From positions 1 to 10,939 of the forward strand of contig JADZAD010000082.1 of NCBI GenBank assembly GCA_020852775.1: 10,939 nucleotides of DNA, written 5' to 3'. This document shows positions 1-6,104 of the stretch, in pieces. Under the pieces are notes generated by a model. The model was given only the letters and a program-made list of their open reading frames with translations. It searched no databases and was not told where the DNA came from. Made by a program: the position numbers and the translations under genes. The DNA comes from Anaerolineae bacterium (lineage in GTDB: Bacteria; Chloroflexota; Anaerolineae; Aggregatilineales; UBA3940). The stretch's first letter is position 1. Each line of letters starts with the position of its first letter.

Positions 1-87
1 ATAGCCCTGCTCTGTGAGAAACTCTTGGAGCAGGGCTATCTGGGTTGACTTGCCACTTCCCTCCGGGCCTTCAAAGGTGATGAACAT
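1..87 (-). CDS. tmk: Thymidylate kinase, N-terminal part (cut by window edge)
   Basis: The 29 codons seen begin MFITFEGPEGSGKSTQ, the usual opening of dTMP kinase: a first beta strand running into a P-loop (GPEGSGKST, residues 7-15). The enzyme phosphorylates dTMP to dTDP in the cytosol using ATP. The ATG at 87 is supported by a GAGG Shine-Dalgarno (plus-strand 93-96, 5-nt spacing) and by an in-frame TGA just upstream, which is the stop codon of the histidine kinase itself. The 12-bp gap after the kinase stop suggests it is the last visible gene of the same operon. The NMP-binding and LID regions lie outside the window, so the call rests on the start alone. Another P-loop kinase is possible, but the GPEGSGKSTQ form is very typical of Tmk. 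Confidence 0.88.
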   Translation of the reverse strand, partial: MFITFEGPEGSGKSTQIALLQEFLTEQGY

Positions 88-99
88 GCCGTCCTCATA

Positions 100-2565
100 T
101 CAGTCAGGGGCGATTCGCAGTGTGTGCGGCAGGGTGATGATGAACTCGGCACCGTGATCCTTCACGTTCTGCACCGAGATGCTCCCTTTATGGCTTGATA
201 CCGTGCTCAGCACAAGGGCCAGGCCGAGGCCAACCCCCGGTTTTACCACATGCCTTGAGCCGCGGTAGAAGCGGTTGAAGATATCCGGCATGTCCTCGTC
301 TGAGATGCCGGGGCCGTCATCCCGCACCTTGATGACAATATCCTGTTCGCTGAACATCAGAGAAACCAGGATAGAACCTTTGTCGGAGTACTTTACCGCA
401 TTATCGATCAGATTGAACAGGCTGCTTTGCAGGCGTTTCTCATCCCCGTAGATAGCGTATGGCTGTCCTTCGATCAGCAGGCGGATATTGATCGATTTGA
501 TCATCGCCGCACCCTGCAGCAGTTCAACAGCGTTTCGGGCCAGGTCGGGCAGATTGACCGGTGTGCGCTCCACCTCCGGGTTTTCCGCCAGCAGAGCGAT
601 GTTCAGGAGAGCATTGACCATCACTATCAACTGGTCCGTCCCCTGAAGAATGCCGGTCTTGAGCTTGTTCGCCCGTTCGTCGAGCGTGTACATACGCTCC
701 AGCAGGTTCGCATACCCGCGGATCGACGCAATCGGCCCCTTCAGGTCATGCGACAGCGCCCGGACAAACTCCGCGCGGGCGGTCTCCAGCCGCCGGACGT
801 AGCTGATATCGTGCATGACGATGATCGTTCCCAGATCAGGCTTGTCTTCTACGGTTGCCACAAACGTATATTCACCAACCGTCAGCTCGCTGGTACCGTT
901 GCGAATATCCATCAGGCCCTGGAACAGTTCGAGATTATATGTCGTGAGCATGTCCTGAGCGGCACGATTGGACACGATCAGGTCGCCCCGGCTGTCGAAG
1001 ATCAGCAGCGGCTGGGAGAGGGCGTTGGTCATCTCGTGGATCGTGTCACGCTCGCGCTCAGATATCTCGTGAAGACGCGCGTTCTGCAATGCCGAAGCAA
1101 CCGGGTTGGCAAATCGCTGGAGATACTCGACATCCTCCTGGTCAAAGGCGGCATCCCGTTTATTGAACAGGCCCAGTGCGCCAATCACATGCCCACGCAC
1201 CATCAGCGGGACAACCACGAACGAGTGCACCATCAGGCCTTCAGGCGCGTCACATTCCGGGTCAAATGCCGGGTAATCCTCTGCGTGATTACCAAAGATC
1301 GGGCTGCCTGTCCGCATTACCTCGCCAACGACCCCGTGATGGACGCTGTAGCGTGGCAGTTTCTGGCGTGGGTAAGGCTCGTTCAGCAGATAAGCGATCC
1401 TACTGTAAGTCCCGTTGACATCATCACGCAGCCACAGGTCAAGCGCGTCAATATCCCAGTGCCGCCGAACCTGGCGCGTCAGTTCCTCATAGACATCCGC
1501 CGGGTTCAGCGATGACGAGATCACCATCGAGAGCTGGCTCAGGGCTGCAAGCTCCTGGATACGGGCCGTGAGTGCGCTGTCAGTTGCCTCGTAGAGCCGG
1601 GCGTTCTGGATCGCCACTGCCGCAGCGTCTGCAATCCGGTTCAGGATGCTCTCGTCCTGCTCTGAGAAGGAGACGTCGATCCCGTGCTTGATCGCCGATA
1701 CTACCCCGAAGGTGATCCCGCCCAGTGCCAGCGGCGCATACATCAGTGCATCAGCAAGATAGTTAGTCTTGATCTTGATACGCGGATCACCTGCCCCACG
1801 CGCGATCCGGATTGACTGGCCGGTCTTGATGACCTGCCCGGCCAGGGTATCACCCGCAGCCATTCGCATCCGGTGGAAGGCGTTGTGATCCCGCGAGTCG
1901 AAGCGAGCTTCCAGCATCAGTTCGCCGGTGACCTCATCCACCAGCCAGATCGAGGTCTCGTCTGCCACAACCAGTGATGCGGCGATCTCAAGCGCCTGGC
2001 TGAGGATCGCGCCCAGTTCGAGCTTGGAGGTGATCGACCGGGTGACATGGGAGAGCGCGGCGGCAAGGTCTACCTGACGATCCGGCGGCTTCTGCGCGGG
2101 CTGCTTCAGCACGCGCACCACAAGCCCCAGATTGCCCAGCATCAGGACATCGTTGTCCAACAGGTTGTGCGGCACGAACTGCCCGACGATCTTACCATTC
2201 TTGAGGGTGCCGTTGGTGCTGCCCATATCCAGCAGGAGCAGCTTATCATTGGTTGGCCTGAGCAGGATGTGCTCCCGCGAAACACCCAGCAGTTCGGCAT
2301 CATAGGCCGACAGGCTGACCTGGTTGGGCTTGCTGCCCTCACGCCCCATGATGCAGTCATCGTAAATATCCAACCCGAAGCCTTCCGCAAGGTCGGGCAG
2401 CACATAGCAATAGATTCGCCAGAAGTTGCCCTCGTCGGCTCGTCCACCGCTGTCTGCCGGAACAACCCGGTAGCTGGAAGGGTCTTCAGGCGTTATGAGC
2501 GGCATGGTCGAGGATTGTCGATCCAGCCGCTGGGTAATACCACGAACCCGCTGATCTCTAAGCAT
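100..2565 (-). CDS. FHA-GAF-GAF-PAS sensor histidine kinase, cytosolic
   Basis: An 821-residue hybrid-sensor kinase. Domains in order: FHA at about 50-150 (GR at 74-75, SREH at 96-99, STNGT at 116-120, the phosphothreonine-binding signature); GAF1 at about 180-325; GAF2 at about 340-500; a degenerate PAS-like segment at about 510-590; HisKA with SHDLKGP, phospho-acceptor H606; and HATPase with N-box NLIDNAVKYS (718-727), G1 DDGPGIS (749-755), F-box FNRFYRG (763-769) and G2 GVGLGLAL (777-784). All catalytic motifs look intact. There is no signal peptide or membrane helix, so it should sense a cytosolic cue. Each GAF ends in an AIQNARLYE- or ALQNARLHE-type helix, as in signalling coiled coils. 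It lies 59 bp after the receiver-sugar transferase gene and is the obvious candidate partner for that receiver. The start is uncertain: ATG 2565 is the first after an in-frame stop, ATG 2505 (residue 21) is possible, and neither has a strong ribosome binding site. Confidence 0.93.
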   Translation of the reverse strand: MLRDQRVRGITQRLDRQSSTMPLITPEDPSSYRVVPADSGGRADEGNFWRIYCYVLPDLAEGFGLDIYDDCIMGREGSKPNQVSLSAYDAELLGVSREHILLRPTNDKLLLLDMGSTNGTLKNGKIVGQFVPHNLLDNDVLMLGNLGLVVRVLKQPAQKPPDRQVDLAAALSHVTRSITSKLELGAILSQALEIAASLVVADETSIWLVDEVTGELMLEARFDSRDHNAFHRMRMAAGDTLAGQVIKTGQSIRIARGAGDPRIKIKTNYLADALMYAPLALGGITFGVVSAIKHGIDVSFSEQDESILNRIADAAAVAIQNARLYEATDSALTARIQELAALSQLSMVISSSLNPADVYEELTRQVRRHWDIDALDLWLRDDVNGTYSRIAYLLNEPYPRQKLPRYSVHHGVVGEVMRTGSPIFGNHAEDYPAFDPECDAPEGLMVHSFVVVPLMVRGHVIGALGLFNKRDAAFDQEDVEYLQRFANPVASALQNARLHEISERERDTIHEMTNALSQPLLIFDSRGDLIVSNRAAQDMLTTYNLELFQGLMDIRNGTSELTVGEYTFVATVEDKPDLGTIIVMHDISYVRRLETARAEFVRALSHDLKGPIASIRGYANLLERMYTLDERANKLKTGILQGTDQLIVMVNALLNIALLAENPEVERTPVNLPDLARNAVELLQGAAMIKSINIRLLIEGQPYAIYGDEKRLQSSLFNLIDNAVKYSDKGSILVSLMFSEQDIVIKVRDDGPGISDEDMPDIFNRFYRGSRHVVKPGVGLGLALVLSTVSSHKGSISVQNVKDHGAEFIITLPHTLRIAPD

Positions 2566-2624
2566 GCAGAGTCACGCTTTCATCAGGCTTGCAGGCGCCA
2601 CCCCATCCCTTTCCCCCAAGACTG

Positions 2625-3680
2625 TCAATGTGCACCGCGTCCGCCTATCACGGCAGCCGCTGTCTGCCAGAGGATGTACATATCCAACTGCCAGCTCTGC
2701 CGCTCGACATATTCGATATCCAGTTCCACACGCTCAACGAAGTCGATGTCGCTGCGACCTTTGACCTGCCACAGCCCGGTGAGGCCAGGCCGGACTTCGA
2801 GCCGCTCTGTCTGCCAGAGCTGGTAGGTATCCGCGCTGAAGGAGGTTGGCCGCGGCCCCACAAGGCTCATATCCCCCTTCAGGATATTGAATATCTGCGG
2901 CACTTCGTCAAGGCTGCTGCGGCGCAGAAACTTACCGATCCGCGTCATGCGGGGGTCGTTGGTGATCTTGAAATCCGGCCACGTCAGCTCATTGAGATGA
3001 GCGTATTTCTCCTTCAGCGCCTCGGCATTCGGCACCATCGTGCGGAACTTGAGCATCTGGAAACGCCTGCCGTTCTGGCCCGTCCGCTGCTGCAGGAAGA
3101 AGACCGGCCCCGGAGACTCAATCAGGATTGCCAGCGTTACCAGCGCCATCAGTGGCAGAGCGACGGGCATCACCAGCAGAGAGGCCATAATATCAAATAG
3201 CCGCTTGGCGATCTGGTAGCCACTCTTGAACATCCCGCTGCGGCGGCGCTGGAGCAGGATCGGCACCCGAACAACCTGGCTTGGCACATAGCGGTCACGT
3301 TCAGAACTCAACTGGTAGCGGCGGATATGTGCTGCGATCCGCAGTTTCAGTTCGGTATCATCAAACGGTTTGACGATATAGTCATCAGCCCCGGACTTGA
3401 AGCCGATGGTCTTGTCGTCGATGCCCCCCTTGGCCGTCAGCATCAGAATAGGCGTGTTAGAGACCGCGTCAATCTCACGCAGGCGGCTGAGAGTCTCAAA
3501 ACCGCTCATGCCGGGCATCATCACATCCAGCAGCACCAGGTCAGGCCGCCACTCCTCAGCCATCCTGATGCCCTCAGCCCCATTCACGGCGGTACGCACA
3601 TTGTGGCCGTCGATCATGAGAGACATCTCGATCATGTTTCGCAGCAGCGAATCGTCGTCAATCACCAGTATGCGCGACAT
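2625..3680 (-). CDS. Response regulator receiver fused to monotopic phosphoglycosyl transferase (initiating sugar transferase)
   Basis: A 351-residue two-domain protein. Residues 1-122 are a complete CheY-like receiver: acidic pocket D8-D10, phospho-acceptor D52 in LLDVMMPGMSG, T82 and K104 in IVKPF. After a basic linker (about 125-155), residues 156-351 form a full bacterial sugar transferase of the WcaJ/WbaP/PglC type. A hydrophobic segment at 161-187 with an internal proline (P172) suits the re-entrant membrane hairpin. It is followed by KFRTM (211-215), SSLDEVPQ with the D258-E259 pair matching the catalytic Asp-Glu dyad of PglC, KGDMSLVGPRP (268-278) and RPGLTGLWQVKGRS (297-310). The family transfers a sugar phosphate from a UDP-sugar to polyprenyl phosphate at the inner membrane face; which sugar cannot be read here. 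The usual large N-terminal module of WcaJ-like enzymes is absent, and the receiver takes its place. The start is supported by GGAG at plus-strand 3688-3691, 7-nt spacing. Both halves share one frame without interruption. Confidence 0.93.
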   Translation of the reverse strand: MSRILVIDDDSLLRNMIEMSLMIDGHNVRTAVNGAEGIRMAEEWRPDLVLLDVMMPGMSGFETLSRLREIDAVSNTPILMLTAKGGIDDKTIGFKSGADDYIVKPFDDTELKLRIAAHIRRYQLSSERDRYVPSQVVRVPILLQRRRSGMFKSGYQIAKRLFDIMASLLVMPVALPLMALVTLAILIESPGPVFFLQQRTGQNGRRFQMLKFRTMVPNAEALKEKYAHLNELTWPDFKITNDPRMTRIGKFLRRSSLDEVPQIFNILKGDMSLVGPRPTSFSADTYQLWQTERLEVRPGLTGLWQVKGRSDIDFVERVELDIEYVERQSWQLDMYILWQTAAAVIGGRGAH

Positions 3681-3716
3681 ACCACTACTCCATATCCACC
3701 CGTCTCATCACCCACA

Positions 3717-4562
3717 CTACGTATCCGCGCGCGTCGTCAGCGAGACACGTTCCGGCTTGCGCGACGGATCGAGCGCCGTGGTCGCTGTCTCGATCAGTCC
3801 GCGCAGCGTGACTGCTTCCTGCGGGAAGGCCGCGCTCCCTACCGCCACATCGATCCCCAGCTCTTCGGTGACCGCGCGCTGGAGCCGCACAGAAGTCTTC
3901 TGTGCTTCCTCGGCATCCGTCTCTGGGAGCATCACGATGTATTCCTGTCCTGATACCACCACCAGGTCGATATCCCGCAGCGTATCCGACAGCAGTTTGG
4001 CAACCCGTGCCTGGATGTAACGCTCCGCCATCGTCTTCTGCAACTCAACCATCACGCGATTCAACTGAATTGACCGGGGATCGAACTGCGGACGCAGCAC
4101 CAGCAGAGACAGGCTGTGGCGGAAGCGCCGGCTGCGCTTGACCTCCCGGTACAGGTCCTCCGTCTCGGTGGTCTCATATAACCGTGGGGGAAGGCCTATC
4201 TGGTGGAATGTCAGGTTCTCGATCGTGTCTTCAAAATCCCACAGGAAGTTGCCAACCTGCTTGACCAGCACGACCGTAAAAATGATGGACACCACCTCGA
4301 TAATCGCGGCGGAAATGAACAGGCTGGAAGGCCGCGGGAAGATAAACTTGAGTACCACGTAGATCAGCAGGATGAAGATGATGTAGGCAATCAGATAGGT
4401 TCGCTTCGAGACACGTGGCACCAGCAGGACAATACCCGCGGTGACTGGCACGAATACGTAAACGAAGCTGGCAATGTTGAGCGGCTCGGTCACCCGCTCA
4501 ATGTTATAGAAGAGGACTAACCACGCGATCAGTACGCTGAGCCAGATTCTGAGTTTATACAT
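3717..4562 (-). CDS. Membrane protein with degenerate GGDEF-like domain
   Basis: A 281-residue protein. The N-terminal part has four likely transmembrane helices at about 4-20, 31-50, 55-76 and 82-101. A linker leads to a cytosolic domain at about 135-265 whose layout follows a GGDEF domain: an LYREVKRSRRFRHSLSLLVL start, the DTLRDIDLVVVSGQEYIVMLPET core, and a final GLIETATTAL helix. The signature GGDEF is SGQEY (204-208), so diguanylate cyclase activity is unlikely; the domain may bind a nucleotide or act as an interaction module. It is the first gene of the minus-strand operon, 36 bp before the receiver-sugar transferase, which suggests a membrane partner or regulator of that enzyme. The ATG at 4562 has only a weak purine-rich ribosome site (GAGAAGAAG). 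The membrane part matches no named sensor family that I recognise. Confidence is high that the gene is real and moderate for the degenerate-GGDEF assignment. Confidence 0.82.
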   Translation of the reverse strand: MYKLRIWLSVLIAWLVLFYNIERVTEPLNIASFVYVFVPVTAGIVLLVPRVSKRTYLIAYIIFILLIYVVLKFIFPRPSSLFISAAIIEVVSIIFTVVLVKQVGNFLWDFEDTIENLTFHQIGLPPRLYETTETEDLYREVKRSRRFRHSLSLLVLRPQFDPRSIQLNRVMVELQKTMAERYIQARVAKLLSDTLRDIDLVVVSGQEYIVMLPETDAEEAQKTSVRLQRAVTEELGIDVAVGSAAFPQEAVTLRGLIETATTALDPSRKPERVSLTTRADT

Positions 4563-4597
4563 CGCTTCTTCTCAACCTGTCGTCGGGTTCGGATGGA

Positions 4598-4616
4598 AGG
4601 CCTGTGGCTCAGGCCT
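4598..4616. repeat. Hairpin in leader of the minus-strand operon
   Basis: AGGCCTG (4598-4604) and CAGGCCT (4610-4616) form a perfect 7-bp GC-rich stem with a 5-nt loop, about 36 bp upstream of the degenerate-GGDEF gene start. It has no T-run on the minus strand, so it is not an intrinsic terminator in that direction. It may be an operator or a 5'-UTR hairpin, or may be chance. Confidence 0.4.
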
Positions 4617-4673
4617 ATCTGTTATTAAAACACGAAAGAGCCAACGGCCCGCTGACTGGAACTTGGAACTACC

Positions 4674-4722
4674 TGTGGTACTATAGTCCGCTCAACTTGA
4701 GCACCACAGCGGACTGACTATA
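4674..4722. repeat. Nested inverted repeats, possible operator
   Basis: Three overlapping dyads lie within 49 bp: TGTGGT (4674-4679) with ACCACA (4703-4708); AGTCCGCT (4685-4692) with AGCGGACT (4708-4715); and the perfect palindrome GCTCAA-C-TTGAGC (4690-4702). In addition TATAGT (4682-4687) pairs with ACTATA (4717-4722). The cluster overlaps the candidate -35 and -10 of the plus-strand promoter, which suits a regulator binding site. The dyads are read directly from the sequence; the regulatory role is inferred. Confidence 0.55.
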
Positions 4723-4724
4723 CT
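4697..4724 (+). promoter_or_regulatory. Candidate sigma70-type promoter for the GT2-GT4-deacetylase operon
   Basis: TTGAGC (4697-4702), a 16-bp spacer, and TATACT (4719-4724), matching the -35 and -10 consensus at 4 and 5 of 6 positions. It points towards the GT2 gene and would give a leader of roughly 180 nt. The -35 half is also one arm of the GCTCAACTTGAGC palindrome, so a bound protein could block polymerase. Confidence 0.45.
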
Positions 4725-4822
4725 GTAAGCATAATATCGGAAAACTCAAGCCGGGCCGCCTCTCTGATATGACCGGATGGCAGGGATTCGGACAAGCACG
4801 ACTGACCCGTTGAATCAGTGCA

Positions 4823-4864
4823 CAGAATCACGACAGGATTCTGATAAAGCGCTCTGATCTCAGA
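4823..4864 (+). repeat. Leader hairpin and palindrome upstream of GT2
   Basis: CAGAATC (4823-4829) and GATTCTG (4837-4843) form a perfect 7-bp stem with a 7-nt loop. Ten bases later TCTGA-TC-TCAGA (4853-4864) is a 12-bp palindrome. Both lie in the predicted untranslated leader of the plus-strand operon, ahead of the ribosome binding site at 4899-4902. No T-run follows either one, so they do not look like an intrinsic terminator. Confidence 0.4.
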
Positions 4865-4910
4865 TATACAGGAAAATTGAAACGACCGCCACCCATCTGG
4901 AGTACTGGTA

Positions 4911-6104
4911 GTGATCGCAATTCTCTTCTGGTTGAGCGTTCTGCTCATCGTCTATACGTATCTGGGCTACCCGGTCGTACTGGCGGCGCTCGCGTCCCTG
5001 CGCCCTCGTTACCGCCCTCCCGCGCCACCCACCGAATGGCCCACCGTTACGCTGCTGATCACCGCCTATAACGAAGAGGCGGTGATCGCCGCTAAACTGG
5101 ACAACTCACTGGCGCTGCATTACCCATCCGATAAGCTGCAGGTACTGGTAGCTGCCGACGGCTCCGACGACCGTACCGTCGAAATCGTCACTTCGTTCGC
5201 CGACCGGGGCGTTGAATTGAGCTACCGCCCGGAGCGGGCCGGCAAGCTCGCCGCATTGAAGAACGGTGTGCTCGCCGCGCGCGGAGACATCATCGTGTTC
5301 TCGGACGCCAACAACATGTACAACCCTGACGCGCTGCACCACCTGGCGCAGGCCTTTGGAGACGAAAAGGTCGGAGCCGTCAGCGGGGCCAAGCATGTCG
5401 CCGGGGGTAGTGGCGAGGCGCTGGGCGCCTCGGAGGGAGCCTACTGGAAATACGAGTCCTTCATCAAGAAGCAGGAAACCCGCCTAGGCTGCTGCACAGG
5501 GGTCGCAGGGGAGATTCTCGCGGTACGGCGCAGCCTGTTTACGCCGCCCCCTACCGGGATCATCAATGACGACTTCTACATCGCTATTCAGGTAATCAAG
5601 CAGGGCTACCACATTATGTATGCGCCTGAAGCACAGTCCTTTGAGCCGGTGTCGCTCTCGGCGAAGGATGAAATCACGCGGCGTTCACGCATTATCGCCG
5701 GGCGCTACCAGGTCATCCTGCGTGCCTTTGAGGTGCTGCCATTCCGGCGGCCCGTCGTCACCTGGCAGATCGTTTCACATAAGTTTCTGCGCCCACTCGT
5801 CCCCTTTGCGATGATCCTTGCGCTGCTGGCAAACGTGTTGGCGGTCATCTTCCCCGCAGCAGGCAGCGGGCTTGCCGGTTTCGTATGGCTTGTACCGCCC
5901 TGGAACTGGGCCTTTCTGGGCCTCCAGGTAGCCTTCTACGGCCTGGCCGCGCTCGGACGGGTGGTCGGGAAGCGAGGCGCGCTCGGTAAGCTGCTTTACC
6001 TGCCAACCTTCCTGGTAGACAGCAACTTTGCCGCGCTGAAAGGCCTGATGCGCTACGCATCCGGTAAACAGACCGCCATCTGGCAGAGGGTCGCACGCGG
6101 ATGA
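4911..6104 (+). CDS. Membrane-bound family 2 glycosyltransferase
   Basis: A 397-residue processive-type GT2 related in layout to hyaluronan, cellulose and poly-GlcNAc synthases. An N-terminal membrane helix (about 2-27) precedes the GT-A domain: LLITAYNEE (48-56), DGSDD (83-87, nucleotide binding), SDANN (131-135, DxD position, metal binding), INDDF (218-222, catalytic-base position) and RRSRI (257-261, at the place of QxxRW). C-terminal membrane helices lie at about 293-315 and 320-347. It would add sugars from a nucleotide donor at the inner membrane face, either repeatedly to make a polymer or singly onto a lipid-linked acceptor. The QxxRW motif of classic processive synthases is not clearly conserved, which weakens the polymerase reading. 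The start is GTG at 4911 with GGAG at 4899-4902 (8-nt spacing). It is the first gene of a plus-strand operon and overlaps the next gene by 4 nt. Confidence 0.92.
   Translation: MIAILFWLSVLLIVYTYLGYPVVLAALASLRPRYRPPAPPTEWPTVTLLITAYNEEAVIAAKLDNSLALHYPSDKLQVLVAADGSDDRTVEIVTSFADRGVELSYRPERAGKLAALKNGVLAARGDIIVFSDANNMYNPDALHHLAQAFGDEKVGAVSGAKHVAGGSGEALGASEGAYWKYESFIKKQETRLGCCTGVAGEILAVRRSLFTPPPTGIINDDFYIAIQVIKQGYHIMYAPEAQSFEPVSLSAKDEITRRSRIIAGRYQVILRAFEVLPFRRPVVTWQIVSHKFLRPLVPFAMILALLANVLAVIFPAAGSGLAGFVWLVPPWNWAFLGLQVAFYGLAALGRVVGKRGALGKLLYLPTFLVDSNFAALKGLMRYASGKQTAIWQRVARG

Larger units (their letters stand above)
4563..4910. promoter_or_regulatory. Divergent intergenic regulatory region (348 bp)
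   Basis: This stretch separates the minus-strand signalling operon from the plus-strand glycosyltransferase operon and carries no convincing gene. It is more AT-rich than the flanking genes. It contains a plus-strand promoter candidate, a cluster of nested inverted repeats around 4674-4722, a hairpin at 4598-4616 in the leader of the minus operon, and a hairpin plus a palindrome in the leader of the plus operon. No convincing minus-strand promoter was found: the best -10-like sequence is TTTAAT (plus-strand 4624-4629), without a recognisable -35. Confidence 0.75.

Noticed and set aside
427..1515. 362-codon open frame on the plus strand opposite the histidine kinase
   Set aside because: It lies wholly antisense to a well-supported kinase gene, has no domain-like motifs and a composition rich in Arg, His and Gln, as expected from a shadow frame of GC-rich coding DNA.
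2583..2606. Seven-residue minus-strand mini-ORF (MGWRLQA) with a purine-rich upstream site, between the receiver-transferase and kinase genes
   Set aside because: A frame this short is expected by chance; it has no run of regulatory codons and no attenuator hairpin, so a leader-peptide role is not supported.
2047..2826. 259-codon plus-strand open frame across the kinase/receiver-transferase junction
   Set aside because: Antisense to two real genes, no recognisable motif and low-complexity composition; a by-product of codon bias on the other strand.
4674..4864. CRISPR array or mobile-element ends
   Set aside because: The repeats are short inverted dyads without regular spacers, and there is no transposase, integrase or tRNA gene in the window.
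4718..4948. 76-codon minus-strand open frame in the divergent intergenic region
   Set aside because: It starts inside the GT2 gene, covers the predicted promoter and leader, and shows no family-like features or good ribosome site.
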